64,000 nt of DNA, taken from CAWDVB01 sp963824105. GTDB lineage: Bacteria; Actinomycetota; Actinomycetes; Propionibacteriales; Nocardioidaceae. The stretch is from contig CAWGNN010000006.1 in NCBI GenBank assembly GCA_963824105.1, positions 186,001 through 250,000 on the forward strand, read 5' to 3'. Positions 6,497-16,100 of this stretch are shown one piece after another (the stretch's first letter is position 1; each line of letters begins with the position of its first letter). The notes below the pieces were generated by a model. It ran no database searches. It was not told the origin of the DNA and was given only the letters and a program-made list of their open reading frames with translations. The position numbers were made by a program, and so were the translations under genes.

Positions 6497-9103
6497 ATGC
6501 TCCTCGAGCGGGAGGAACCGTTGCGGGCTCTGGCCGACTACGCGGTGCAAGCCCGGGACGGCCATGGCCGCGTTGTCTTCGTCAGCGGCGAAGCAGGAGT
6601 AGGCAAGACGAGCCTGATCCGAGCATTCCTTACCGGCCAGGAGAGCTCACACCCCGGAGTCCGGATCCGTCGGGGGGCCTGCGACAGCCTGCTGAGCGCG
6701 GAGCCGTTCGGCCCGGTCGCCGAGGCGTTCCCGGAGTGGGCAGGAACGCTCGAAGCGCTCGATCCCGGCCAGCGGATGCGGGTGTTTCGCTCCCTGTTGG
6801 ACACCGACGAAGGCGGACCCGCACTCCTGGTGCTGGAGGACGTGCACTGGGCCGATGACCCCACCCTCGACTTCCTGCGGTTCCTGGTCCGCCGCATCGG
6901 TGAGCGCCCTCTGCTCACGGTGGCCTCGCTGCGAGACGACGAGACCGGGTCCGGGCTCAGCGCCCTTCTCGGCGACAGCGCTTCACTGCCGGACGTCGAA
7001 CGTCTCCAACTCCTTCCGCTGACAGACGCAGGCGTAGCCGAACTCATTCGGGACAGGGGCTCCACGCTCGACGCCGAAGATCTCAGCGCCACCACCGGTG
7101 GGAACCCGTTCTTCGTGACCGAGGTGATCGAGTCGGGCAGCCTCGAGCCCCCCGCCAGTGTGCGTGACGCCGTACTGGCCAGGACCCAGCGTTCCTCACC
7201 GGGGGCCCAGGCGACCCTGAGCGCCGCAGCTGTTGCAGGAAGCACCGTCGACCTGCCCCTGCTGGTTACTCTTCCCGGGGCCTCGGCGGCCGGTGCGGAC
7301 GAGTGCGTGGCTCGCGGGCTTCTCGTGCCACTCGCGCAGAGCCGGGTGTCGTTCCGGCACGAGATCGCGCGAGAGGCGGTTGAGCAGGCGATCCCGCCCG
7401 GAGCGAAGCTGGCTCTGCACGAGGAGCTGCTCGCTTGTCTGCTCGCCGCTCCGGCACCCGACCAACGCCGGATCGTGCATCACGCCCATGAGGCAGGTCA
7501 CTCCGGCATCGTCCTGGCCCACGCGCCCGCCGCAGCAGAGCGCGCGTCGGCGGCCGGGGCGCACCGTGCAGCTGCGGTGATGCTCCGGCTCGCGATCGAG
7601 CACGCCGAGCGCTCCGGTTGGCCCGACCAGCCCGGAGGCGGCCCCCGAGAGCTGGCCGACCTTCACGACCGGCTGGCCTACGAGTGCTACCTCATCGACG
7701 CCCACACTGAGGCGCTCGAGTCACGAGTGGCGTCACGCGCTCTGTACGTCCGGCTCTCAGATGCCCACGGAGTCGGCGTTACCGAGCGATGGATGTCGCG
7801 GCTGTCGTGGTTCCTCGGGAACGGTGCGCAGGCCCGCGAGCACGGGGCCCGTGCCGTGGAGATCCTTGAGCGGGAGGGCCCGAGCGCAGAGCTGGCGATG
7901 GCCTACAGCAACAGGTCGCAGCTGAGCATGCTCGCCGGGGACACCGACTCAGCGATCACCTGGGGCCGCCGGGCGGTCCAGCTCGCTCAGGAGACGGGCG
8001 CAGCCGAGGTCGAGGTGCACGCCATGATCAACATCGGGACATCGCAGATGATCGACGGCGACACCAAGACCGGCGTCGCCCGGCTGCAGCACAGTCTCGA
8101 CGTCTCGGTGGCAGCCGGACTCCACGAGCACGCCGCTCGGGCCTACACGAATCTCGGGACACAGCTCGTGTCCAGCCACCGGCTCCCCGAGGGCGAGCGA
8201 GTTCTGCGCGCGGGGATCTCCTACTGCACCGAGCGTGACCTCGACTCATGGCGCCTCTACATGTCCGCCTGGCTCGCCCGTGCTCTTGCCGAGTCGGGAT
8301 CGCTCGCCAACGCGATGGACGTGGCCTGCTCGGTCCTCGGCCGAGTCGGCGTCGCGGCGCCCACGCGGATCCCCGCACTCGCCGCCTGGATCCAGGCCGC
8401 GACCCGAACGGGCATACCGGTGCCCCAGGAGCGACTCGACGAGGCCGTCGCCCTGGCCGAGGAGAGCGGGGAGGCCCAGAGAATCATTCCGGTTGCGACC
8501 GCGGCCGCGGAGCTTGCCTGGACCATCGGGGATCGGACCGCAATGGGCCGCCACCTCGAGGCGTCTCGGCGGCTGGACGACAGGAGCCGGACCGCTCCCG
8601 AGCGTGCCGAGCTGGCCTGGTGGAGGCATCTGTGTGGGTCGAAGATCGAGACGCGGGGGGTTGAGGGAGCTTTCGTCGAGATGGCGGATGGCCGCTGGGT
8701 CGAGGCCGCGCAGCAGTGGGAGCAGTGCGGGGCCGTCTTCTACCAGGCGCTGAGCCTCGGCTTCTCACCCGACCTCGAGGACGCCCGCACGGCCATGGCG
8801 CTGCTCGACAAGATGGGTGCCCATGCGACCAGATCCGCGATCTCCCGGGAGCGGATGGAGGCCGGTCTGCCCGTCCCCCGGCCGGCGCGGCAGCGAACCC
8901 GGGACAACCCCTACGGCCTGACGGCCCGCGAGCTCGAGGTGCTCGGACTGGTCACCCAGGACCGCACCAACGCCCAGATCGCCGAAGCGCTCTTCCTCTC
9001 CGAGAAGACGGTCGAGCACCACGTCTCAGCGGTTCTGCGCAAGCTCGGCGAACGAAGCAGGGCCGGAGCCGCTGCGACAGCCCTGCGGCAAGGGCTCGCG
9101 TAG
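6497..9103 (+). CDS. LAL-type LuxR-family transcriptional regulator (AAA ATPase + LuxR HTH)
   Basis: This 868-residue regulator of the MalT/LAL class has an ATPase module at the N-terminus, with Walker A GEAGVGKT at residues about 31-38 and Walker B LLVLEDVHWADD near 111-122. A long helical, TPR-like middle region (about 350-770) follows. The C-terminal LuxR helix-turn-helix reads LTARELEVLGLV, then NAQIAEALFLSEKTVEHHVS. Such proteins bind ATP and an inducer before binding DNA. The frame is open to 6362, but ATG 6497 is chosen because the leading segment spans the promoter palindrome and lacks domain similarity. The palindrome before this gene recurs before the DUF4242 gene downstream, which marks that gene as the likely target. 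The inducer is unknown. Confidence 0.9.
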   Translation: MLLEREEPLRALADYAVQARDGHGRVVFVSGEAGVGKTSLIRAFLTGQESSHPGVRIRRGACDSLLSAEPFGPVAEAFPEWAGTLEALDPGQRMRVFRSLLDTDEGGPALLVLEDVHWADDPTLDFLRFLVRRIGERPLLTVASLRDDETGSGLSALLGDSASLPDVERLQLLPLTDAGVAELIRDRGSTLDAEDLSATTGGNPFFVTEVIESGSLEPPASVRDAVLARTQRSSPGAQATLSAAAVAGSTVDLPLLVTLPGASAAGADECVARGLLVPLAQSRVSFRHEIAREAVEQAIPPGAKLALHEELLACLLAAPAPDQRRIVHHAHEAGHSGIVLAHAPAAAERASAAGAHRAAAVMLRLAIEHAERSGWPDQPGGGPRELADLHDRLAYECYLIDAHTEALESRVASRALYVRLSDAHGVGVTERWMSRLSWFLGNGAQAREHGARAVEILEREGPSAELAMAYSNRSQLSMLAGDTDSAITWGRRAVQLAQETGAAEVEVHAMINIGTSQMIDGDTKTGVARLQHSLDVSVAAGLHEHAARAYTNLGTQLVSSHRLPEGERVLRAGISYCTERDLDSWRLYMSAWLARALAESGSLANAMDVACSVLGRVGVAAPTRIPALAAWIQAATRTGIPVPQERLDEAVALAEESGEAQRIIPVATAAAELAWTIGDRTAMGRHLEASRRLDDRSRTAPERAELAWWRHLCGSKIETRGVEGAFVEMADGRWVEAAQQWEQCGAVFYQALSLGFSPDLEDARTAMALLDKMGAHATRSAISRERMEAGLPVPRPARQRTRDNPYGLTARELEVLGLVTQDRTNAQIAEALFLSEKTVEHHVSAVLRKLGERSRAGAAATALRQGLA

Positions 9104-9138
9104 AGACACCACACCGACGTGGCATCGGACCTAGGTGC

Positions 9139-9162
9139 CAACCTGGGGGGATCCCCCGATGT
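9139..9162. promoter_or_regulatory. Candidate LuxR (MalT-like) box upstream of DUF4242 gene
   Basis: GGGGGATCCCCC (9146-9157) is a perfect 12-bp palindrome followed by GATGT, the same text as the motif before the LAL regulator gene. It lies about 80 bp before the start at 9233, at a distance similar to the first copy. It is probably the regulator's binding site. Confidence 0.6.
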
Positions 9163-9232
9163 CCTCGGCTGAGATCCAACGTTTGCTTGTGCTGCCGGTC
9201 AACACCAACCCACCGGACACAAGGAGACACCG

Positions 9233-9484
9233 ATGCCACTCTTCATGGACGTTCACTCGCTCGGAGACGCCGTCACGATGAAGGACGTCGCTGAGGCCCA
9301 CGCGGCCGATCTGGTCCACCAGGACCACCACGACGTGAAGTACCTGCGCTACTGGGTCGACGAGCAGGAGGGCAAGATCTTCTGCCTGGTCGACGCTCCC
9401 GACGCCGAGTCCGCCAACACTGTGCACCGGGAAGCTCACGGGCTCGTGGCAGACGAGATCTACCCGGTGTCCGAAGGCGCCTGA
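9233..9484 (+). CDS. DUF4242 family protein (SCO4226-like)
   Basis: This 83-residue protein of the DUF4242 family (MPLFMDVHSLGD, then DLVHQDHHDVKYLRYW and KIFCLVDAPDAESANTVHREAHG) has a single ferredoxin-like domain. The Streptomyces relative SCO4226 was described as a nickel-binding protein, and the several histidines plus a cysteine here would allow metal binding. AAGGAGACACC precedes the ATG. It stands alone behind a GGGGATCCCC palindrome shared with the LAL regulator gene just upstream, so its expression is probably controlled by that regulator. Physiological role unknown. Confidence 0.85.
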   Translation: MPLFMDVHSLGDAVTMKDVAEAHAADLVHQDHHDVKYLRYWVDEQEGKIFCLVDAPDAESANTVHREAHGLVADEIYPVSEGA

Positions 9485-9496
9485 GCGCTCCACGGG

Positions 9497-9539
9497 CGAA
9501 GAGCGTGGGTCCCGGAAGTTCCGGGGCCCACGCTCTTCG
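9497..9539. terminator. Strong hairpin between convergent genes
   Basis: A near-perfect inverted repeat has arms CGAAGAGCGTGGG and CCCACGCTCTTCG with an inner CCCGGAA/TTCCGGG stem. It lies between the stops of the DUF4242 gene (plus) and ilvC (minus), so it can terminate both. No long U-tract follows on either strand. Confidence 0.85.
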
Positions 9540-9557
9540 TCTCGTCTGCGGGGGTTG

Positions 9558-10589
<1,032 letters not shown>

Positions 10590-10676
10590 GGGGGCTCTCC
10601 TTCATCGGTTCGTGAATCTCAACAAACAGCTCGGGTGGCGGGACGCGCGGGACCCGCCGGGACAGCGTACGACGGC

Positions 10677-11210
10677 TCAACCGGCCGCGACCGGGACCGG
10701 GACCGGCTTGAGCGTCCGCTCCGTGATCGAGCGGGACCCTCGGCCGACCGCGACGACGCCGGACTGGACCAGCTCCCGGACACCGAACGGCTCGAGCACC
10801 CGCAAGAACGCCTCGAGCTTGTCGGGGTTCCCGGTGATCTCGATGGTGACCGCGTCCGGAGCAACGTCCACCGCCTTGGCACGGAAGAGCTGGACGGTCT
10901 CCAGGACCTGACCCCGCGTCTCCGAGTCGGCGCGGACCTTCACCAGCAGCAGCTCGCGGGTGACGGTGCTGGACGGCTCGAGCTCGACGATCTTGAGCAC
11001 CTCGACCAGCTTGTTGAGCTGCTTGGTGACCTGCTCGAGTGGAGATTCCTCGACATTGACCACGATGGTCATCCGGGAGATCTCCGGGAGCTCGGTCGGG
11101 CCGACCGCCAAGGAGTCGATGTTGTAACCACGGCGGCTGAACAGGCCCGCGATCCGGGCGAGCACGCCGGGCTTGTTCTCCACCAGGACCGAAAGTGTGT
11201 GCTTGCTCAT
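10677..11210 (-). CDS. ilvN: Acetolactate synthase small (regulatory) subunit
   Basis: This 177-residue regulatory subunit activates the IlvB catalytic subunit and mediates valine feedback. The N-terminal ACT domain reads LSVLVENKPGVLARIAGLFSR and GYNIDSLAVG; the C-terminal ACT-like domain ends with the fingerprint GPFG-like EPFGVRELVQSG. ATG 11210 is chosen, with GAGGAG 6 nt upstream, and the extra upstream codons of the longer open frame are an out-of-frame reading of ilvB. The gene starts 10 nt after the ilvB stop and belongs to the ilvBN(C) operon. Confidence 0.97.
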   Translation of the reverse strand: MSKHTLSVLVENKPGVLARIAGLFSRRGYNIDSLAVGPTELPEISRMTIVVNVEESPLEQVTKQLNKLVEVLKIVELEPSSTVTRELLLVKVRADSETRGQVLETVQLFRAKAVDVAPDAVTIEITGNPDKLEAFLRVLEPFGVRELVQSGVVAVGRGSRSITERTLKPVPVPVAAG

Positions 11211-11220
11211 CGTGGGCTCC

Positions 11221-12999
11221 TCACAGCTCGTCGGTGTCGAACTCGGGCGCGAGGTCCCGGGCGTACTTGATGTCGTCGTTGCTCGTGCCGGCGGCGACCA
11301 TCGGCCACACCATCGCGTCACGGTGGACCCGGAAGTCGATGACCACTGGAACGTCGTTGATCTCCAGCGCCTTCTGGATAGTCGCGTCGACGTCGTCGGG
11401 CGAGTCACAGAAGAGGCCGACGCAGCCGTAGGCCTCGGCGAGCTTCACAAAATCGGGGATCCGCTGGGTCTCGTGTCGCTGCAGGTCGGTGTTGGAGTAG
11501 CGCTGGTTGTAGAAGAGCGTCTGCCACTGCCGGACCATCCCGAGCGCCTCATTGTTGATGATGGCGACCTTGATCGGGATGCCCTCCATCGCACACGTGG
11601 CGAGCTCCTGGTTGGTCATCTGGAAGCAGCCGTCCCCGTCGACCGACCACACCACCGCGTCGGGACGGGCCACCTTGGCGCCCATCGCGGCGGGGACGGA
11701 GTAGCCCATCGTGCCCAGCCCACCGGAGTTGATCCAGGTGTTGGGGTGCTCGTAGCCGATGAAGTGCGAGGCCCACATCTGGTGCTGCCCCACGCCGGCG
11801 ACGTAGATCGAGTCGGGCCCCGAGATGGCGCCGAGCCGCTCCAGGACGTATTGCGGCGACAGGGTGCCGTCGTCGGGCACCTCGTAGCCGAGCGGGTACT
11901 TGGCCTTGATGCCCGAGACGAAGTCCAGCCAGGCCCGATAGTCGCCGGCGCGCCCGGCGGCGATCTCGGACTTGAGCGCGGACACCAGCTCGGCGATGAC
12001 CTCCTTGGCGTCGCCGACGATGGGGACGTCGACAGCGCGGTTCTTGCCGATCTCCGCCGGGTCGATGTCGGCGTGGATGATCTTGGCGCCGGGTGCGAAG
12101 GAGTCGAGCGCGCCCGTCACCCGGTCGTCGAAGCGGGCGCCGAGGCTGACGATCAGGTCGCTGCGCTGCAGTCCGGCCACCGCGGCCACGGTGCCGTGCA
12201 TGCCGGGCATGCCCAAGTGCAGCCGGTGGCTGTCCGGGAACGCTCCGCGCGCCATCAAGGTGGTCACCACCGGGATGTCGAGCAGGTCCGCGAGCTCACG
12301 CAGCTCCCCGGATGCCTTGGCGCGGATCACCCCGCCCCCGACGTAGAGCACCGGCCTGCGGGACTCCAGGATCAGCCGGGCCGCCTCGCGCACCTGCTTG
12401 GCGTGCGGCCGGGTCACCGGTCGGTACCCCGGCATGACCAGCGCGGTGGGCCACTCGAAGACGGTCATCGCCTGCAGTGCGTCCTTGGAGATGTCCACCA
12501 GGACCGGGCCGGGTCGGCCGGTCGACGCGATGTAGAAGGCCTCCGCGATGGTCCGGGGGATCTCGTCGGGGTTGGTGACCAGGAAGTTGTGCTTGGTGAT
12601 CGGCATGGTGATGCCGCGGATGTCGGCCTCCTGGAAGGCGTCGGACCCGATCGAGCCACTGGCCACCTGACCAGTGATCGCGACCATCGGGACCGAGTCC
12701 ATGTGCGCGTCCGCGAGGGCGGTGACCAGGTTGGTCGCCCCGGGGCCGCTGGTCGCCATGCAGACACCGACCTTGCCGGTCGCCGACGCGTACCCGGAGG
12801 CGGCGTGGCCCGCCCCTTGCTCGTGCCGGACCAGGATGTGGCGCAGCTTGACCGAGTCGAAGAGCGGGTCGTACGCGGGGAGAATCGCTCCTCCGGGAAT
12901 GCCGAAGACGTGCTCGACTCCGGCGGCCTCCAGCGACCGGATCAGGCTCTGGGCTCCGGTCATCGTCGTCGACTCTGCGGCGTTGGGCTGTTCTCCCAC
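11221..12999 (-). CDS. ilvB: Acetolactate synthase large (catalytic) subunit
   Basis: This 592-residue thiamine diphosphate enzyme condenses pyruvate with pyruvate or 2-oxobutyrate, the first common step of branched-chain amino acid synthesis. The PYR domain begins with AAGVEHVFGIPGGAILPAYD and has the catalytic-Glu region RHEQGAGHAASGYA. The C-terminal PP domain has the ThDP motif GDGCFQMTNQELATC with a following NNEALGM. Start GTG 12999 has GAGGCGAGAGA upstream. A transcription attenuator and a short leader peptide lie in the 145 nt before the gene, so charged Leu/Val tRNA levels probably set its expression. Confidence 0.98.
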   Translation of the reverse strand: MGEQPNAAESTTMTGAQSLIRSLEAAGVEHVFGIPGGAILPAYDPLFDSVKLRHILVRHEQGAGHAASGYASATGKVGVCMATSGPGATNLVTALADAHMDSVPMVAITGQVASGSIGSDAFQEADIRGITMPITKHNFLVTNPDEIPRTIAEAFYIASTGRPGPVLVDISKDALQAMTVFEWPTALVMPGYRPVTRPHAKQVREAARLILESRRPVLYVGGGVIRAKASGELRELADLLDIPVVTTLMARGAFPDSHRLHLGMPGMHGTVAAVAGLQRSDLIVSLGARFDDRVTGALDSFAPGAKIIHADIDPAEIGKNRAVDVPIVGDAKEVIAELVSALKSEIAAGRAGDYRAWLDFVSGIKAKYPLGYEVPDDGTLSPQYVLERLGAISGPDSIYVAGVGQHQMWASHFIGYEHPNTWINSGGLGTMGYSVPAAMGAKVARPDAVVWSVDGDGCFQMTNQELATCAMEGIPIKVAIINNEALGMVRQWQTLFYNQRYSNTDLQRHETQRIPDFVKLAEAYGCVGLFCDSPDDVDATIQKALEINDVPVVIDFRVHRDAMVWPMVAAGTSNDDIKYARDLAPEFDTDEL

Positions 13000-13049
13000 T
13001 CTCTCGCCTCTCTGCTCGGGTGCCGGGATCGCCGGCGGCCAACAAAAAA

Positions 13050-13077
13050 CCCCTCGGCCCGGCGGGCACTGAGGGGT
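13050..13077 (-). terminator. ilvB leader attenuator terminator
   Basis: Read on the minus strand, CCCCTC and GAGGGG pair around a GC-rich inner stem and are followed at once by TTTTTTGTT, giving a classic intrinsic terminator. It lies between the leader peptide stop (13115) and ilvB (12999). An alternative pairing, TGACGTG (over the leader stop) with CACGTCA (13077-13083), could reshape it. Confidence 0.85.
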
Positions 13078-13114
13078 GACGTGTCAGGTGCGGTCGGAAC
13101 CGTGACCCGGCACG

Positions 13115-13144
13115 TCAGGTGCGTACAAGAAGCTGAAGACGCAT
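13115..13144 (-). CDS. ilvB operon leader peptide (MRLQLLVRT)
   Basis: This nine-codon open frame ends in TGA and encodes three Leu and one Val codons among nine, on the minus strand 115 nt before ilvB and just ahead of an intrinsic terminator. That is the arrangement of ribosome-mediated attenuation known for actinobacterial ilvB operons. A leaderless-type promoter (-10 GACCGT ending 6 nt before the ATG) supports translation from the transcript's first bases. Stalling at the Leu/Val codons would prevent the terminator from forming. Confidence 0.75.
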   Translation of the reverse strand: MRLQLLVRT

Positions 13145-13150
13145 GGGGCT

Positions 13151-13180
13151 ACGGTCCCGGGCGCAGACCGACACCGTCAA
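13151..13180 (-). promoter_or_regulatory. Promoter of the ilvB leader and operon
   Basis: On the minus strand TTGACG (13175-13180) and GACCGT (13151-13156) are 18 nt apart, and 6 nt separate the -10 from the leader peptide ATG. The -35 is near consensus and the -10 is weak. The geometry predicts a leaderless leader peptide. Confidence 0.55.
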
Positions 13181-13198
13181 CCCAACACCTCGCTCGTC

Positions 13199-13230
13199 CC
13201 ACATGATGGGATGTGGGTCCCATCATGTGG
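13199..13230. terminator. 13-bp perfect inverted repeat after ilvD
   Basis: CCACATGATGGGA and TCCCATCATGTGG flank a 6-nt loop, starting 12 bp after the ilvD stop. The position fits an ilvD terminator without a U-tract, separating it from the ilvB promoter 20 bp further on. A protein-binding site for ilvB control is the alternative. Confidence 0.7.
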
Positions 13231-13241
13231 CGAGCCGGGAT

Positions 13242-14924
13242 TCAGCCACAGATCGCGCCGTGGGCGGCGGACTGCACGACCTTGGCGTACTTGCCCAGGA
13301 CGCCCCGGGTGTACTTCGGAGCGTTGGGCTGCCATCCCTCTCGGCGCGCAGCGAGCTCCTCCTCGTCGACCTTGAGCTCGAGCGTCCGCGTGCTCGCGTC
13401 GAGGACGATAGGGTCACCGTCGCGCACGAACGCGATCGGTCCGCCGTCCACCGCCTCGGGAGCCACGTGGCCGACGCAGAAGCCGGTGGTTCCCCCGGAG
13501 AAGCGCCCGTCGGTGAGCAGCATGGTGTCCTTGCCGAGCCCTGCGCCCTTGATGGCGCCGGTGATCGCGAGCATCTCGCGCATTCCCGGGCCGCCCTTAG
13601 GCCCCTCGTAGCGGATCACCACGGCGTCACCCGACTTGATCTGGCCGGCGGCCAGTGCGTCGATCGCGGCCTGCTCGCCGTCGAAGACCCGGGCGACACC
13701 CTCGAAGACCTGGCTTTCCATGCCGGCGGTCTTGACCACCGCGCCCTCCGGCGCGAGCGATCCCTTGAGGACGGTGAGGCCGCCGGTCTTGTGGAGCGGC
13801 TTGTCCATCCGGCGGAGCACCTCGCCGTCGAGCGAGGCCGGAGCCAGCTCCTCGAGGTTCTCCCCCATCGTCTTCCCGGTGACGGTCATCGTGTTGCCGT
13901 CGATCAGGCCCGCCCCGAGCAGCGCCTTGAGCACCACCGGGATGCCGCCGACCTTGTCCACGTCGTTCATCACGAATCGGCCGAATGGCTTGAGATCGCC
14001 CAGGTGCGGGACCTTGTCACCGATCCGGTTGAAGTCGTCCAGCTGCAGGTCGACCTCTGCCTCACGCGCGATCGCCAGCAGGTGGAGCACGGCGTTGGTC
14101 GAGCCGCCGAGCGCCATCACCAGCGCGATGGCATTCTCGAACGCCGGCTTGGTCATGATCTGCCGCGCGGTGATCCCGTTGCGGATCATCTCCACGACCG
14201 CCTCGCCGGAGCGGTGGGCGAACCCATCACGGCGGCGGTCCACTGCCGGCGGCGCCGCCGACCCGGGCAGGGACATGCCGAGCGCCTCGCCGACCGAAGC
14301 CATCGTGTTCGCGGTGTACATGCCGCCGCAGGCGCCCTCGCCGGGGCAGATCGCCCGCTCGATCCGGTCGACCTCCTCGCGGGTCATCCGGCCCGCCAGG
14401 CAGGCACCGACCGCCTCGAAGGCGTCGATGATCGTGACGTCCTTCCCGTCGACCTGGCCGGGCATGATCGACCCGGCGTAGAGCATCACCGAGGCGAGAT
14501 CCAACCGCGCGGCGGCCATCAGCATCGCCGGGATCGACTTGTCGCAGCCGGCGAGGAGCACCGAGCCGTCGAGCCGCTCGGCCATCATCACCGTCTCGAC
14601 CGAGTCGGTGATCACCTCCCGCGAGACCAGGGAGAAGTGCATCCCCTCGTGGCCCATCGAGATGCCGTCGGAGACCGAGATCGTGCCGAACTCCAGCGGG
14701 TAGCCGCCGGCGGCGTGCACGCCGTTCTTGGCGGCCTTGGCCAGCCGGTCCAGAGACAGGTTGCAGGGTGTGATCTCGTTCCACGAGGAGCCGACACCGA
14801 TCTGCGGCTTCTCCCAGTCCTCATCCCCCATACCGACCGCGCGGAGCATGCCTCGCGCGGCGGCGCGCTCCAATCCGTCGGTGACGTCGCGGCTGCGTGG
14901 CTTCATGTCGGGCGTGTCACTCAT
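13242..14924 (-). CDS. ilvD: Dihydroxy-acid dehydratase
   Basis: This 560-residue Fe-S dehydratase converts dihydroxy-acids to 2-oxo acids in branched-chain amino acid synthesis. Cluster-ligand cysteines appear in EITPCNLSL, LLAGCDKSIPAM and GEGACGGMYTANTMASVGEALG. The length is normal for the family. ATG 14924 gives the standard N-terminus (KPRSRDVTDGLERAAARGML). It is transcribed toward the ilvB operon but is separated from it by a strong hairpin and a separate promoter, so it is an independent unit. Divergent from the GNAT gene over a 205-bp gap in which I see little else. Confidence 0.98.
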   Translation of the reverse strand: MSDTPDMKPRSRDVTDGLERAAARGMLRAVGMGDEDWEKPQIGVGSSWNEITPCNLSLDRLAKAAKNGVHAAGGYPLEFGTISVSDGISMGHEGMHFSLVSREVITDSVETVMMAERLDGSVLLAGCDKSIPAMLMAAARLDLASVMLYAGSIMPGQVDGKDVTIIDAFEAVGACLAGRMTREEVDRIERAICPGEGACGGMYTANTMASVGEALGMSLPGSAAPPAVDRRRDGFAHRSGEAVVEMIRNGITARQIMTKPAFENAIALVMALGGSTNAVLHLLAIAREAEVDLQLDDFNRIGDKVPHLGDLKPFGRFVMNDVDKVGGIPVVLKALLGAGLIDGNTMTVTGKTMGENLEELAPASLDGEVLRRMDKPLHKTGGLTVLKGSLAPEGAVVKTAGMESQVFEGVARVFDGEQAAIDALAAGQIKSGDAVVIRYEGPKGGPGMREMLAITGAIKGAGLGKDTMLLTDGRFSGGTTGFCVGHVAPEAVDGGPIAFVRDGDPIVLDASTRTLELKVDEEELAARREGWQPNAPKYTRGVLGKYAKVVQSAAHGAICG

Positions 14925-15117
14925 GCTCGGAGCCTAGCCGCGCCGCCGACGGCGACCCAGGGGGTCGCCACCCTGCGGAACGGCGATGGACCACCCGTCG
15001 CTCGGAGTGGACGAGCCTCCTCAACTGTCGCCAGCGCGCTCGTCGGCTTCGGACGCGGATAGCCGTGGTGCTCTGCGGCTCGGCGAAATCGGGGTGCGGG
15101 CATCTCCGGCGCCTGGA

Positions 15118-15123
15118 TAGCGT
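15118..15123 (+). promoter_or_regulatory. -10 box (TAGCGT), leaderless start of GNAT gene
   Basis: TAGCGT ends 6 nt before the ATG at 15130 and no Shine-Dalgarno is present, as expected for a leaderless mRNA. Confidence 0.55.
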
Positions 15124-15129
15124 GGTCGG

Positions 15130-16044
15130 ATGACGTTGACCACCACGCCGAATGGCCTGGAGCTGCGGTTCCTCCACGACCCGGCCGAGTTTCTTGAGCT
15201 CGCCGGCGAGCACTTGGCGGCGGAGCCGGTGGTCAGCACCGTCGTCGCGACCGTTGCCCATCGAGCGGCCGCCACCGCGGCCGATGGGACGAAGCCCCGC
15301 GACCCCGACTGGTGGCTCGTCGTCACCGACCGAACCGGGCAAGTGGTCGGAGCGGGGATGCGGACGGCTCCGTTCGCGCCGTACCCGCTGTTCTTGCTGC
15401 CGATGCCCGCTGAGGCGGCCATCGCGCTCGCTCGGATCCTGCACGAGCGCGGCGAGGAGACGTCGGCGATCAACGGCGCTCTTCCGACTGTCCGGCAGGT
15501 GGCCGACGAGCTGGTCCGCCTGGAGGGCGGCACCATCGAGGTGAGCCTGCGCACCCGGCTCTTCGAAGTCACCGAGGTGACCGCGCCCGCCCCGAGGCCG
15601 GGCAAGCTCATCGCCGCGACCGAGGAAGACGTCGACCTGGTGATCTCGTGGTTCGAGGCCTTCATGGGGGACGCCGACGAGCAGGCTGGACGTCCACGTG
15701 GGTCGAGCCCCCATGAGGGCCCCGAGCGGACGTCCATGCTGCGCCGCATCGAGACGGGCTCGGTGTGGTTCTGGGTCGACGAGGCGGGTCAGAAGGTCCA
15801 CCTCACGGCCGCGAACCCTCCGTCTTTCGGCGTGGCCCGCGTCGGCCCGGTCTACACACCCCCAGAACGCCGCGGACAGGGCTGGGCGAGCAGTGCGGTC
15901 GCCGAGGTCTCCCGGCGTCTTCTGGCCGAGGGCGCCCGGGTGTGCCTCTTCACCGATCAAGCCAACCCGACATCGAACCGGATCTACACGGCCCTCGGCT
16001 ACCGACCCGTCGTCGACATGGTCAACCTCGTCATCGTGCGCTGA
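15130..16044 (+). CDS. GNAT family N-acetyltransferase
   Basis: This 304-residue protein has its clear GNAT domain in the C-terminal half. FGVARVGPVYTPPERRGQGWASSAVAE, shown here in part, includes the acetyl-CoA loop RRGQGWAS, and NPTSNRIYTALGY is the typical final motif. The N-terminal 150 residues form a second, degenerate acetyltransferase-like or family-specific domain. The substrate is unknown. The start is supported by a -10 box 6 nt upstream (leaderless). The downstream HAD phosphatase lies 56 bp away with its own candidate promoter. Confidence 0.88.
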   Translation: MTLTTTPNGLELRFLHDPAEFLELAGEHLAAEPVVSTVVATVAHRAAATAADGTKPRDPDWWLVVTDRTGQVVGAGMRTAPFAPYPLFLLPMPAEAAIALARILHERGEETSAINGALPTVRQVADELVRLEGGTIEVSLRTRLFEVTEVTAPAPRPGKLIAATEEDVDLVISWFEAFMGDADEQAGRPRGSSPHEGPERTSMLRRIETGSVWFWVDEAGQKVHLTAANPPSFGVARVGPVYTPPERRGQGWASSAVAEVSRRLLAEGARVCLFTDQANPTSNRIYTALGYRPVVDMVNLVIVR

Positions 16045-16100
16045 GCCAGGCCCGCCGCAGTGCTCTAGTCTCGAGGAGGTTCACTCGGAGGGGGCTGGTC

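Noticed and set aside
11173..13206. Open frame of 677 codons antisense to ilvB
   Set aside because: It spans ilvB, its leader and part of the intergenic region, with no domain or ribosome site.
13143..15062. Open frame of 639 codons antisense to ilvD
   Set aside because: ilvD is complete and conserved on the other strand.
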